NCBI GenBank assembly: GCA_008638375.1
Contig: CM018031.1
Span: forward strand, 16,362,415-16,426,414
DNA length: 64,000 nt
Direction of reading: 5' to 3'
Origin: Nyssa sinensis
Lineage: Eukaryota > Streptophyta > Magnoliopsida > Cornales > Nyssaceae
The notes beneath the pieces were generated by a model. That model did no database searches. It had not been told where the DNA came from and saw only the letters and a list, made by a program, of their open reading frames with translations. Shown one piece after another: positions 44,138 to 54,824 of this stretch (position 1 is its first letter; every line of letters begins with the position of its first letter). Position numbers and translations under genes: made by a program.

Positions 44138-47100
44138 TACACTCGGGACTGTGCAGATCTGGCTCTCACTCACTCTCCCGAGATAAATGATTGCCCATCC
44201 AGCATTGAAGAACCCTTGAGCCCAAGGGGGCGAGACAACCGAGCCAAACCTATTGACGAGCCCATCAAAGTATTGGTCAGTTCAGAATCAGAGGGGCGTT
44301 ATTTATACATCGGCCCAGACCTAACACACACCGAGCAGGAAAAGATAGTCAGGTTCTTGAGAGACAACCTCTCTATCTTTGCCTGGGAGACCAAAGACAT
44401 GGAGGGAATAGAAGGCCGATTGCTCCTGAACGGCATCGGATTATAACTCACAAGCTGATGGTGGATCCGGATCACCCGCCAGTCAGACAGAAGAGAAGGC
44501 CGATTGCTCCTGAACGGCATCGGATTATAAATGAAGAAGTCCAAAGGCTATTGGAAGCCAGGATGATACGATAAGTGTTCTATCCCAAGTGGCTAGCCAA
44601 CACCGTGCTTGTCAAGAAGAAAAATGGCAAGTGGAGAGTCTGCGTTGATTTTACAGACCTCAACAAGGCGTGCCCCAAGGACAGCTTTCCACTGCCAAGA
44701 ATAGACCAACTGGCCGACGCCACTGCGGGGCATGAGCTTATGAGCTTCATGGATGCCTACTCTGGGTACAACCAGATCCAAATGTACCCTCCAGATCAAG
44801 AGAAGACAGCCTTCATAACTGAACGAGGGCTCTACTGCTACATAGTAATGCCTTTCGGTTTGAAGAATGTTGGAGCCACTTATCAGCGGTTGGTGAACAA
44901 GATGTTCAGCCCACTACTCGGCAGCACCATGGAGGTATACATCAACGACATGCTGGTAAAGAGTCTGCAGAAAGGCAGTCACCTCCAGCACTTAGCCCAG
45001 ACCTTCGATATCCTCAGACAACACAAGATGAAGCTCAACCCCTCGAAATGTACCTTCGGAGTTACGAAGGTAAAATTCTTGGGATACATTGTCTCTTAGA
45101 GGGGTATCGAAGCAGACCCTCCTCAGATCCAAGCTCTGATTGGACTAAAGTCACCAAGAACCAGAAAGGAAACTCAGGCACTGAATGGCAGAATTGCGGC
45201 ACTAAGCAGGTTTATATCCAAATCCACTGATCGCTGCCTACCTTTCTTCAAAGCTCTGAAGGGCAGCAGAGCTTTGCAGTGGACGAAAGAATGCAAGAAA
45301 TCCTTTCAAGAACTAAAGGAGTATCTAGCCTCTCTAGAGCTCCTGTCAAAACCAGTACAAGGAGAAAAGCTACTCTTGTACCACGCAGTTTCTGAAAACG
45401 CGGTCAGCTCTGCATTAATCAGACGGGACAGGGGAGTGCAGAGGCCTATGTTCTACGTCAGTAGGGCACTACTTGAGATGGAAAAGAGATATCCAAAAGT
45501 AAAAAAGCTGGCCTATGCCTTGGTCATATCAGCTCGGAAGCTTAGACCTTATTTCCAAGCCCATCCAATCGAGATCCCAACTGCCTATCCTCTGAAGTCA
45601 ATACTGAGGAAACCTGAGGTATCGGGAAGATTGGTGCAGTGGTCTGTGGAGCTAGGGGAATTCGACATATCGTATGTACCCCGAAACTCCATCAAAGGGC
45701 AGGCCTTAGCTGATTTCATTGCCGAGTTCTCCCTGGCACTTCAGAACAAAGCACAACTCACCGAAACTTCGGGAACCTGGCTGCTATACATTGATGGATC
45801 GTCAACCGATCAAGGTTCAAGGGTAGGCCTGGTACTACAGTCCCCTGATGGGCTCACGTTAGAAAAAGCAGTCAGCTTGGGATTCAAAGCTTCTAATAAT
45901 GAAGCCGAATATGAAGCCTTAATCTTAGGCATGAAGCTTGCCTTGGAATGCGAGGCTCAAAACCTCGATGTCTTCTCTGACTCCCAATTGGTGGTAAGCC
46001 AAGTCTTGGGAGAATTCGCCATTAAAGATGATAGGATGCTCCGGTACTCCGAACTGGTGAACCACTTAAGGCATTCCTTCCAGACATTTACTATCCAGAA
46101 AATTGAGAGAAGCCAGAATTATAGAGCAGATGCTCTGGCTAACATGGCCTCACACCTCAAGTCTGAAGCAAACTCCACAATTAAAATCTCCTTTCAGCCA
46201 GGATCCAGCATTGAGGAATCCCAAATTACTCAAATTGATGAACAGCCCCAGAACTGGATGACTCCAATCCTCTAGTATCTAAGATCCAGGCTCCTCCCAG
46301 AAGACAAAAGCAAAGCTAGGAGAATCCGAATCAGAGCGGCTCGGTACCTGATCCTAAACAACAAGCTTTACAAAAGGTCGTATTCTCAACCTCTGTTAAA
46401 ATGCTTAGCTCTAGACGAGTCACAATATGTCTTCGCTGAAATACACGAGGGAATTTGCGGGAATCATAATGGGGGCAGAACTATAGCCCACCGAGCTCTA
46501 TCGTAGGGCTATTACTGGCCTGGCATGTTGAAATAGGCTAAGGAATATGTTCGAAAGTGCGACAAATGCCAGAGATTTGCCCCGTACCAACATCAGCCTC
46601 ATCACGAGCTCATCCCGATTTCTAGTCCTTGGCCCTTTGCTCAATGGGGGATGGACATCGTGGGTCCATTACCAAAGGCACCTCCGAACAGGAAATATTT
46701 ATTGGTGGCCATTGATTACTTCTCTAAATGGGCCGAAGCTGAGCCTTTAACACATATCACAGAAAAGGAAGTTGAAAGCTTCACCTGGAAGAACATTGTA
46801 TGCAGGTTCGGCATACCACGTGTAATTATCTCTAACAATGGGACACAATTCACTGGTAAAGGCTTCAGGACATTCTGTGAAAATCTCAACATTAGGCAGC
46901 ACTTCGCTTCTCCAGGCCATCCACAAGCAAATGGGCAAGCCGAGGTCACCAACCGAACAATCCTTGACGGGTTAAAGAAAAGGTTGGAACAGGCCAAAGA
47001 AAAGTGGGCAGAAGAACTCCCTGGAGTCCTTTGGGCCTACAGAACAACTAGAAGAACTCCCACCTCTGAAACTCCCTTCTCACTAGCCTATGGGACAAAA

Positions 47101-47483
47101 GCAGTAATTCCGGTTGAGATCGGTATGCCAACCCTGAGAACAGAAGCCTTTGAGGAAGAATCCAATGATCAGCAGAAAACTTGGATTTGCTCAAAGAAAG
47201 AAGGGATCAAGCCAGCATCAAGATGGAAGCCTATCAACAGAGAATGGTCAACAAATCCAAGGTAGGACTCAAGACAGTCAGCTTTCAAGTCGGAGACTAT
47301 GTCTTAAGAAGAGTCTTTCAAAACACCAAGGATCCCACTATGGGAAAATTGTCACCAAACTGGGAAGGCCCCTACAAAGTAACAAAGGTTGTTCGGCCTA
47401 CCACCTACTGGCTAGAAGACATGACCGGGAAGCCTGTTCCTACACCATGGAACGTGGAACACTTACGGAAGTATTATCAGTAG
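44129..47483 (+). pseudogene. pol of Tat copy 2: reverse transcriptase, dual RNase H, integrase; catalytic Asp lost
   Basis: Reverse transcriptase KKKNGKWRVCVDFTDLNKAC, SFMDAYSGYNQIQ, VMPFGLKNVGATY, but the catalytic box reads YINDM (44938-44952) instead of YIDDM. Gypsy RNase H follows with VSSALIRRDRG. The second RNase H has IDGSSTDQGS, NNEAEYEAL and VFSDSQLVV. Integrase zinc site HEGICGNHNGG..CDKCQRF; core MDIVGPLP, then IISNNGTQFTG where copy 1 has IISDNG, and GQAEVTNRTI. Ends VEHLRKYYQ at 47483. Other damage: a templated insertion near 44407, TAA near 44573, TAG near 45098, TAG near 46273, TAG near 46503, TAG near 46536 and a frameshift near 47175. The two Asp-to-Asn changes are both G-to-A. 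Confidence 0.92.
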
Positions 47484-47499
47484 AGATGTTTCTTTTACT

Positions 47500-50160
47500 T
47501 CCATAGACTGTTCATCTATAAATGCAGAGGCCTCTAGAGCTTGGTCCATAATGTACAAGTCTTTGTACTTGGTCCATCAATAATACACAGGCCTCCAGAG
47601 CCTGGTCCATAATGTACGAGTTTTTGCACTCGGTCCATCTATAAATGCACAGGCCTCCAGAGCTTGGTCCATAATGTACGAGTTTTTGCACTCGGTCTAT
47701 CTATAAATGCACAGGCCTCCAGAGTCTGGTCCATAAATGTACAAGTCTTCGTACTTGGTCCATCAATAATGCGCAGGCCTCCAGAGCCTGGTCTATAATG
47801 TACAAGTCTTCGTACTTGGTCCATCAATAATGCACAGGCTTCTAGAGCCTGGTCCATAATGTACGAGTTTTTGCACTCGGTCCATCTATAAATGCACAGG
47901 CCTCTAGAGCCTGGTCCATAATGTACGAGTTTTTGCACTCGGTCCATCTATAATGCACAGGCCTCCAGAGCCTGGTCCATAAATGTACAAGTCTTCGTAC
48001 TTGGTCCATCAATAATACACAGACCTCTAGAGCCTGGTCCATAATGTACGAGTTTTTGCACTCGGTCTATCTATAAATGCACAGGCCTCCAGAGCCTGGT
48101 CCATAAATTTACAAGTCTTCGTACTTGGTCCATCAATAATGCACAGGCCTCCAGAGCCTGGTCCATAATGTACGAGTTTTTGCACTCGGTCCATCTATAA
48201 ATGCACAGGCCTCTAGAGCCTGGTCCATAATGTACGAGTTTTTGCACTCGGTCCATCTATAAATGCACAGGCCTCTAGAGCCTGGTCCATAAATGTACAA
48301 GTCTTCGTACTTGGTCCATCAATAATGCGCAGGCCTCCAGAGCCTGGTCTATAATGTACAAGTCTTCGTACTTGGTCCATCAATAATGCACAGGCTTCTA
48401 GAGCCTGGTCCATAATGTACGAGTTTTTGCACTCGGTCCATCTATAAATGCACAGGCCTCTAGAGCCTGGTCCATAATGTACGAGTTTTTGCACTCGGTC
48501 CATCTATAATGCACAGGCCTCCAGAGCCTGGTCCATAAATGTACAAGTCTTCGTACTTGGTCCATCAATAATACACAGACCTCTAGAGCCTGGTCCATAA
48601 TGTACGAGTTTTTGCACTCGGTCTATCTATAAATGCACAGGCCTCTAGAGCCTGGTCCATAATGTACGAGTTTTTGCACTCGGTCCATCTATAAATGCAC
48701 AGGCCTCTAGAGCCTGGTCCATAATGTACGAGTTTTTGCACTCGGTCCATCTATAAATGCACAGGCCTCTAGAGCCTGGTCCATAAATGTACAAGTCTTC
48801 GTACTTGGTCCATCAATAATGCGCAGGCCTCCAGAGCTTGGTCTATAATGTACAAGTCTTCGTACTTGGTCCATCAATAATGCACAGGCTTCTAGAGCCT
48901 GGTCCATAATGTACGAGTTTTTGCACTCGGTCCATCTATAAATGCACAGGCCTCTAGAGCCTGGTCCATAATGTACGAGTTTTTGCACTCGGTCCATCTA
49001 TAATGCACAGGCCTCCAGAGCCTGGTCCATAAATGTACAAGTCTTCGTACTTGGTCCATCAATAATACACAGACCTCTAGAGCCTGGTCCATAATGTACG
49101 AGTTTTTGCACTCGGTCTATCTATAAATGCACAGGCCTCCAGAGCCTGGTCCATAAATTTACAAGTCTTCGTACTTGGTCCATCAATAATGCACAGGCCT
49201 CCAGAGCCTGGTCCATAATGTACGAGTTTTTGCACTCGGTCCATCTATAAATGCACAGGCCTCTAGAGCCTGGTCCATAATGTACGAGTTTTTGCACTCG
49301 GTCCATCTATAAATGCACAGGCCTCTAGAGCCTGGTCCATAAATGTACAAGTCTTCGTACTTGGTCCATCAATAATGCACAGGCCTCTAGAGCCTGGTCT
49401 ATAATGTACAAGTCTTCGTACTTGGTCCATCAATAATGCACAGGCCTCTAGAGCCTGGTCCATAATGTACGAGTTTTTGCACTCAGTCCATCTATAAATG
49501 CACAGGCCTCTAGAGCCTGGTCCATAATGTACGAGTTTTTGCACTCGGTCCGTCTATAATGCACAGGCCTCCAGAGCCTGGTCCATAAATGTACAAGTCT
49601 TCGTCCTTGGTCCATCAATAATACACAGACATCTAGAGCCTGGTCCATAATGTACGAGTTTTTGCACTCGGTCCGTCTATAAATGCACAGGCCTCTAGAG
49701 CCTGGTACATAATGTATGAGTTTTTGCACTCGGTCCATTTATAATGCACAGGCCTCCAGAGCTTGGTCCATAAATGTATAAGTCTTCGTACTTGGTCCAT
49801 CAATAATGCACAGGCCTCTAGAGCTTGGTCCATAAATTTACAAGTCTTCGTATTTGGTCCATCAATAATGCACAGGCCTCCAGAGCCTGGTCCATAATGT
49901 ACGAGTTTTTGCACTCGGTCCATCTATAAATGCACAGGCCTCTAGAGCCTGGTCCATAATGTACGAGTTTTTGCACTCGGTCCTTCTATAATGAACAGGC
50001 CTCCAGAGCCTGGTCCATAAATGTACAAGTCTTCGTACTTGGTCCATCAATAATACACAGGCCTCTAGAGCCTGGTCCATAATGTACGAGTTTCAGCACT
50101 TGGTCCATTTATAATGCACAGGTCTCTTCAACCTGGTATATCTTTAATACACAGATTCTA
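47500..50160 (+). repeat. 62-bp tandem array with higher-order structure, 3' region of Tat copy 2
   Basis: About 42 monomers of roughly 62 bases occur in two types. Type A carries ACGAGTTTTTGCACTCGGTCC followed by ATCTATA. Type B carries ACAAGTCTTCGTACTTGGTCC followed by ATCAATA. Both share CACAGGCCTCTAGAGCCTGG. Their order is A A B B A A B A B, then A A B B A A B A, and this 17-monomer block of about 1,050 bases repeats (47615-48663, 48664-49713). Each monomer falls into two halves that both begin GGTCCAT, so it may itself be an old dimer. Open frames through the array are not considered genes. Confidence 0.92.
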
Positions 50161-50437
50161 TGATCCAGTCCATCCAAAGACAGAAGTTTCGAACATCTAC
50201 AAACTAAAGTTTCCTAGATCGGAACACCTCAGATCTAATATTATTTGGCTTATCTAACAAGCAACAAGTACTATGGTACCGATCAGGAGTGAAGTACTTT
50301 GATTCAAGCATTCTTCTAAGTTTCTTTGATCTATTCTTAGAACATTCATACATCAGAAGTGCACGAGAAAGTGTTTTAACTAGAGAAGAGCACATTCGAA
50401 CACAAAGAACATCAGATTTGAGAAAAAGGAACTCAAT

Positions 50438-51150
50438 TTTATTGATGATTCAGAAGATTTACATCAGTACAACAAAGACTGGAAATAAAACAGAGGCTAC
50501 AATAAAGACATCATTACATAGGCTACTACAGAAGCTATTAGAGAAGCTACAATTTGCAACATCATGGCTTTCTTCCTCGGATGATAAAAGGGCATTGGAT
50601 CCAACACTTCCATTACCAGCCGTCGCTGGCTCCATTTGAAAGGAAGGAACCCTGAACCCCAATCCGCATCAAGGAGCACCCAGGCCATTTCATCATCACT
50701 ATCATTGATCTCACGACCAACGGATGATGAGGGCTCTGGGCCTCAGGGGACCTCCACTCATCTTCTTCACACCAGCTGTTTCACCCCAGCCAAATTGAGC
50801 AAGGGTCTCTGCCAAGACATGAGGAAGAGGAGGCACCCCACTTGCGTCTTCATCACCAACGCTCCAAGCCTCGGTTGAATCAAGGAGGGACCACCACCAA
50901 TCGGAGGAATCTCGACCGGATACCAGAGGGGACAAGAAGACTTGTGCCTCATTTAATCCTTGGAGACTGAAAAAGGGGAAAGGTTAGCTCTCGGCCACAG
51001 TTTAATCATTCTTAACTCAGACAGAAAATCATCCATCATCGCCAGGCGAGTGACAAAATTTCGGCAGCATTTAAAATCTCTTCTATAAGGGAACAATTTA
51101 GGAACAAAAGGGTTGAGCGCAAAACGTATGCCTTCGTTTCCATATATATA
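50438..51150 (-). pseudogene. Antisense unit 2 of Tat copy 2
   Basis: Counterpart of 23723-24502. On the minus strand there is a TATATATA box (51141-51150), paired ATGs near 51042 (MMDDFLSELRMIKLWPRANL) and a TAA soon after FSVSKD. Past the break the conserved SGRDSSDWWWSLLDSTEAW, SVGDEDASGVPPLPHV follows, with AATAAA at 50438-50443. The conserved middle peptide in the two copies is the main reason to treat this as a former gene. No known domain. Confidence 0.45.
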
Positions 51151-51159
51151 GACCATTGA

Positions 51160-51896
51160 AGTCTAAAAGCCATCCAACTGAACCGTCGCAACGGTGAAAA
51201 AGAGATTGGCCTCGAAATCCCAAACGACAATTGAATAAATAAATGGTGCATTAAATATGCCTCTTCGATATACCAAGGGATAGGGTACAGAACTCTTTGA
51301 ACGAAAACCACAGTCCAACACTGAAGCTTCTGAATTGATAAAGAGAAAGGGAAAAAATCTGGATGTACAGGCCCCCTATCAGAGATTCAGACCTTCCAGT
51401 CTTAACTATTTTATGACAGGCCAGTCATATGACAAAGGCCAAACAGCTCGAATATATCCTGATCCTGAGTGCTCAAAAAACAGCATACCGAGCATCAGAA
51501 TGTCAAGCACAAGCTGACTGGTTATCTTCACAAGCTCTTGATTCAGAGCAGTCTATTTCAGAGCTCTACAAAAGTTTACTCCCACTCTATTGGGCTCTGT
51601 CTATCTGATTATGTTTGTTTTCTTATCTTATTATGATAAGACAATTGAAGTTAATCTACACTCATTATTCAATAACAAGTATCAAAGCTCAGAGAGCAAC
51701 TATTGACTACTGGACGGTTGATCTAACATGCAAGAGGCTCAGAACAGCTACACTTACGACAAAATTGCACAGGAGGAAAGAACACAAGAAAAATCTGAAG
51801 GAAAGTCAATTTTACTGATCAGAAGTATACATTCATTACATCAAGAGGGAAATAACAAAAAAAAAAAGAGGAAAAAATCAAAAAGCCCATAAAGCC
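51160..51896 (-). other. Spacer between antisense units, copy 2
   Basis: Homologous to 23000-23722. The former poly(A) site of antisense gene 1 reads AGTAAA on the minus strand near 51812. No gene. Confidence 0.5.
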
Positions 51897-53808
51897 TCAA
51901 GCCTTGTCAGAAGGGCCTGGATCCTCTTCCAGATTAAGGGCAGTAGCCCCAGCCGTCTTGTACGGGTCAGGACCAGACGAGGCAGGTTCAGGAGGAACGA
52001 TTGACGACACGTCAAAACCTGGGAACTGAGCCTGAAATCTAGTTCGGAAGCTTTCAAAACCAAACCGGATCAGGTCATCACCCATCTGTTCAACTTTCTC
52101 TTTCAATTCTGTCTTAGTCTCAATCTTGGCATGATCAACTGCCTCTTGAACCTCCTGATCAAAGGAATTTCGAAGCTCAACCAACTCCGCCTGAAGCCCC
52201 TTCAACTTTCCGAGCATATATTTCCCTCTCAGACTCCGCCACGGCAAGGTTGGTGCTAGCTTCCTTCAGAGCAGTCTGAACCTTGGATCGGGCTATTCCA
52301 AGCTCCAGCCTCATCTCGTCTATTTCGGCCTTCATTTTTTCAGCCTCTTCGAGGCCCATGGGAGTCACCATCAGAGCAGCCAAACTATGCATGCTCTATA
52401 CAAGGCAAGACAGATAAGTTAGATTGAACAAAATGAACAAACAGTAGAGACAAGAACAGCTTCAGAAGTTACCCTCATCTGGAGATTCATCATCTCAGTC
52501 ATCAGCTTTGAGGGGTCGTCCCCTCTGTATCGGTGAGGGCCCCGAGCCCATATTTGGTCAAATGCTTTCTTGGCAATTTGATAGTCCGGCTCATCAAACG
52601 GCTCGGACGGTACGGCAGGTGCTTTCCCCTTCCTAGTCCTTCTACTCGGACCAGAAGGGGTAGGAGGAGCAGCCGAAACAGGGACGGCAGGTTCGGCCTC
52701 CTTCTCAGCCTCGACAGGGGCTGGCTCGGGAGAGCCAGAAATCAACCTCCTCCTCTTTACTTCAAGGGGGCATCAGGCTCAGCTCGGGAGGAAGCCTCCC
52801 TCACCACTTGAGCCTCCGCAGCTGCCCACTTCGACGTCAGCCTCTTCTTGAGCTCTACAGAACGAGCAGCCATCAAGTTCTGCGGGGTTATAATAACAGA
52901 GTGAGCCTGGTCAGGAGTCGAAAGCAGCACTCGATACTGATCTCGCAGTATGTCGGTAAACTCGGGCCTCCTCCAAGCACTCTTGACTACATATAAGTAA
53001 GGAATGATATATCAGTTTGTCAGTTCGGAAGGCATAACAAAGCTAAAGTAAACCTAAGGGAATAAGCCTCACCCTTATGACCCGTAACACGAGGGAATGG
53101 CGAGGCCTCTCCGTCCTGAAAGTCTTCATGCTCCCATCCTCCTCCGACGAAGAAGTACCACTTCTTTCACGTTTTATTGGAAGTGGGAACGGAGGACAGG
53201 GGTCAGAACCCCTTCTCGAAGGACATATAGAAAAGGCCTTCTGCCTACTTGAACTTCAGATCCATATTTCTACGGATCAAGTCCAAGGACACATCCACCT
53301 TGTTTTGGTGTCCCAATACTATGAACCCTAGAAACTGCCGCCAGCTATTAAGATTCAGGTCGGCAAGATAGAGCTTGTACCAACAAAAGAATTGCCTGAC
53401 TAAATCCGGCAATGGGAGTCTCAAACCCATTTCAAACCAGGCAAGATAAACACAAATCTCCCCGGCTTCAATATTTTGGGGACGATCCATGGGGCCTGGA
53501 ACTTTGCAGGTCACATTTGGGGGAAAATGGTATTTTACCCTCCATTCATCCAGAAGGCTCTGAGTAACAGCACTCTCACCCTCTTCTCTATGGGAAGACC
53601 TACAAGAGGTCTCCCCAGCCCTGTCTCGAGGCTCTTCAAAGGCATCAACTATCCTAACCCCAGGACTACGGGGAGGTTCAACAGGCCTCTCCTCAATATC
53701 TTCGAGAGCAAGGCCACCTACATCTTCCATAGGAGACGGTACAGCCATCTCAGAAGAATTTCCTACTCCCTCACTTACATTTGGGGATTCAAAAGGAGCA
53801 GATATTAT
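51897..53808 (-). pseudogene. Antisense gene 1 of Tat copy 2: Transposase_28 protein, three exons
   Basis: Exons on the minus strand: about 53808-53074, 52986-52473 and 52395-51897, with introns at the same places as copy 1. The paired start codons of copy 1 have become ATA-ATA, so no obvious start remains. Exon 1 shows EICVYLAWFEMGLRLPLPDL, VRQFFCWYKLYLADLNLNSW and RQFLGFIVLGHQNKVD; TAG after DLKFK and two TGA (after EKGF and SNKT) break it. Exon 2 has the Pro/Ala/Glu linker with RRTRKGKAP. Exon 3 is the coiled coil ending in FPGFDVSSIVPPEP and DPGPSDKA, with a frameshift near 52210. Copy 1 breaks are at other positions, so the parent gene was open throughout. Confidence 0.82.
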
Positions 53809-53976
53809 TCCTGGACTTAAAAAGAAAGAAGTAAGAGAAGAGAAAAAATCAGTCGAACCTGTTCTAAACTTAGGAAATCGGTGTTCTTCAAGGTCGCACA
53901 AACCAACAATGGCGGATAAAATCTTCTAGCACAGTGAAAATGACGGGGAAAAGATCATTTCAAAATCTCACCCCGT

Positions 53977-53984
53977 ATTTATAA
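53977..53984 (-). promoter_or_regulatory. TATA box of antisense gene 1, copy 2
   Basis: TATAAATA in GCTTATAAATACGGGG on the minus strand, upstream of the antisense gene and conserved with 20903 of copy 1. Confidence 0.6.
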
Positions 53985-54210
53985 GCACAGTATCAGAAGG
54001 GACCCACCAAGACCAAACGCCATGACGGTTCAGAACAATGATGATTTCGAAAAACCCAACTATCAGCCAGTACAAATAATGACCTTGAAAAGACCTAATC
54101 TCCGGCTGCGCAATAAATGGCGCCCCAACAGTTGCCTTGGAAGGCGAACAGGCAGGACACATGACTCTCCGAAAAAGGCTTAGCCCTAGTTGCTTGCTAG
54201 CATCAAACTA

Positions 54211-54230
54211 GGACTTGGGGGGGGAGTAAG
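54211..54230 (+). other. Polypurine tract of Tat copy 2
   Basis: GGACTTGGGGGGGGAGTAAG directly before the 3' LTR, the expected plus-strand primer for reverse transcription. It is missing from copy 1. Confidence 0.85.
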
Positions 54231-54819
54231 TGATATACCATAAAGAGCAGGCCAATCAACACGTGACACGTATGACCATAATCCAACTCATGCTCGGCCA
54301 ACACGGTTCTCACTCAGCCAATGACTAAAAGCTCAAGCATCCAAATCATCACAAAAGGTCGGAAGTAACCGAACATATGCCTTCAGAGCACATATATCCG
54401 GACAAGGGTCTTAGAACTAATCACAGGGTCCAGACCAACATTCCAAACCTCGTCACCGCCTTAGCGGATGCTGAGCAGGGAATAAGGAAGCAGTCTTTAA
54501 CAAGGAAACTACCATCTATGGTTATCTCTATGCGATACTCAACAAGGTAACTGCAATCTCCGATGATCAAATCCCTACATTCATGGCTCTGAATCCTAAT
54601 CAACTTAGGAAGGCCACGACCTATAAATTAAACCCTAAAGGTATGCTTTATTTTTATGCTCATTCTTTGGCTTTCAATACAGTTTTTCAATTACTTTTAC
54701 TTACTTAAGCATCGGAGCGGCTACCACCGGAGCCAATCCGGTGGACCTCTGATCGTCTTTCTGAGTGTTCTACAGGTCACGGAGTCCACACTTATTGCGA
54801 GTCAAAAAGTGCAGCATCA
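54231..54819 (+). repeat. 3' LTR of Tat copy 2
   Basis: 589 bp, same length as the 5' LTR, bordered by ATAAT at 54820. Differences from the 5' LTR are mostly transitions. Confidence 0.95.
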
Positions 54820-54824
54820 ATAAT

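Larger units (their letters stand above)
32688..54819 (+). mobile_element. Tat-clade Ty3/gypsy LTR retrotransposon, copy 2 (plus strand), with two nested solo LTRs
   Basis: TGATATACC at 32688 and GCAGCATCA ending at 54819 are flanked by ATAAT (32683-32687, 54820-54824). LTRs of 589 bp each differ at roughly 22 positions by hand count, about 96% identity. The internal order is the same as copy 1, in the opposite orientation. Gag is interrupted by two 4.2-kb solo LTRs at 33642-37861 and 39201-43378; without them the element would be about 13.7 kb. It keeps its polypurine tract and a 2.6-kb tandem array. The reverse-transcriptase and integrase catalytic Asp codons have each been changed to Asn, so it is inactive. 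Confidence 0.95.

Noticed and set aside
47639..50080. Many short minus-strand frames across the 62-bp array, or a CRISPR-like array
   Set aside because: Units are contiguous without unique spacers, the genome is a plant one, and the frames are repeats of the same monomer.
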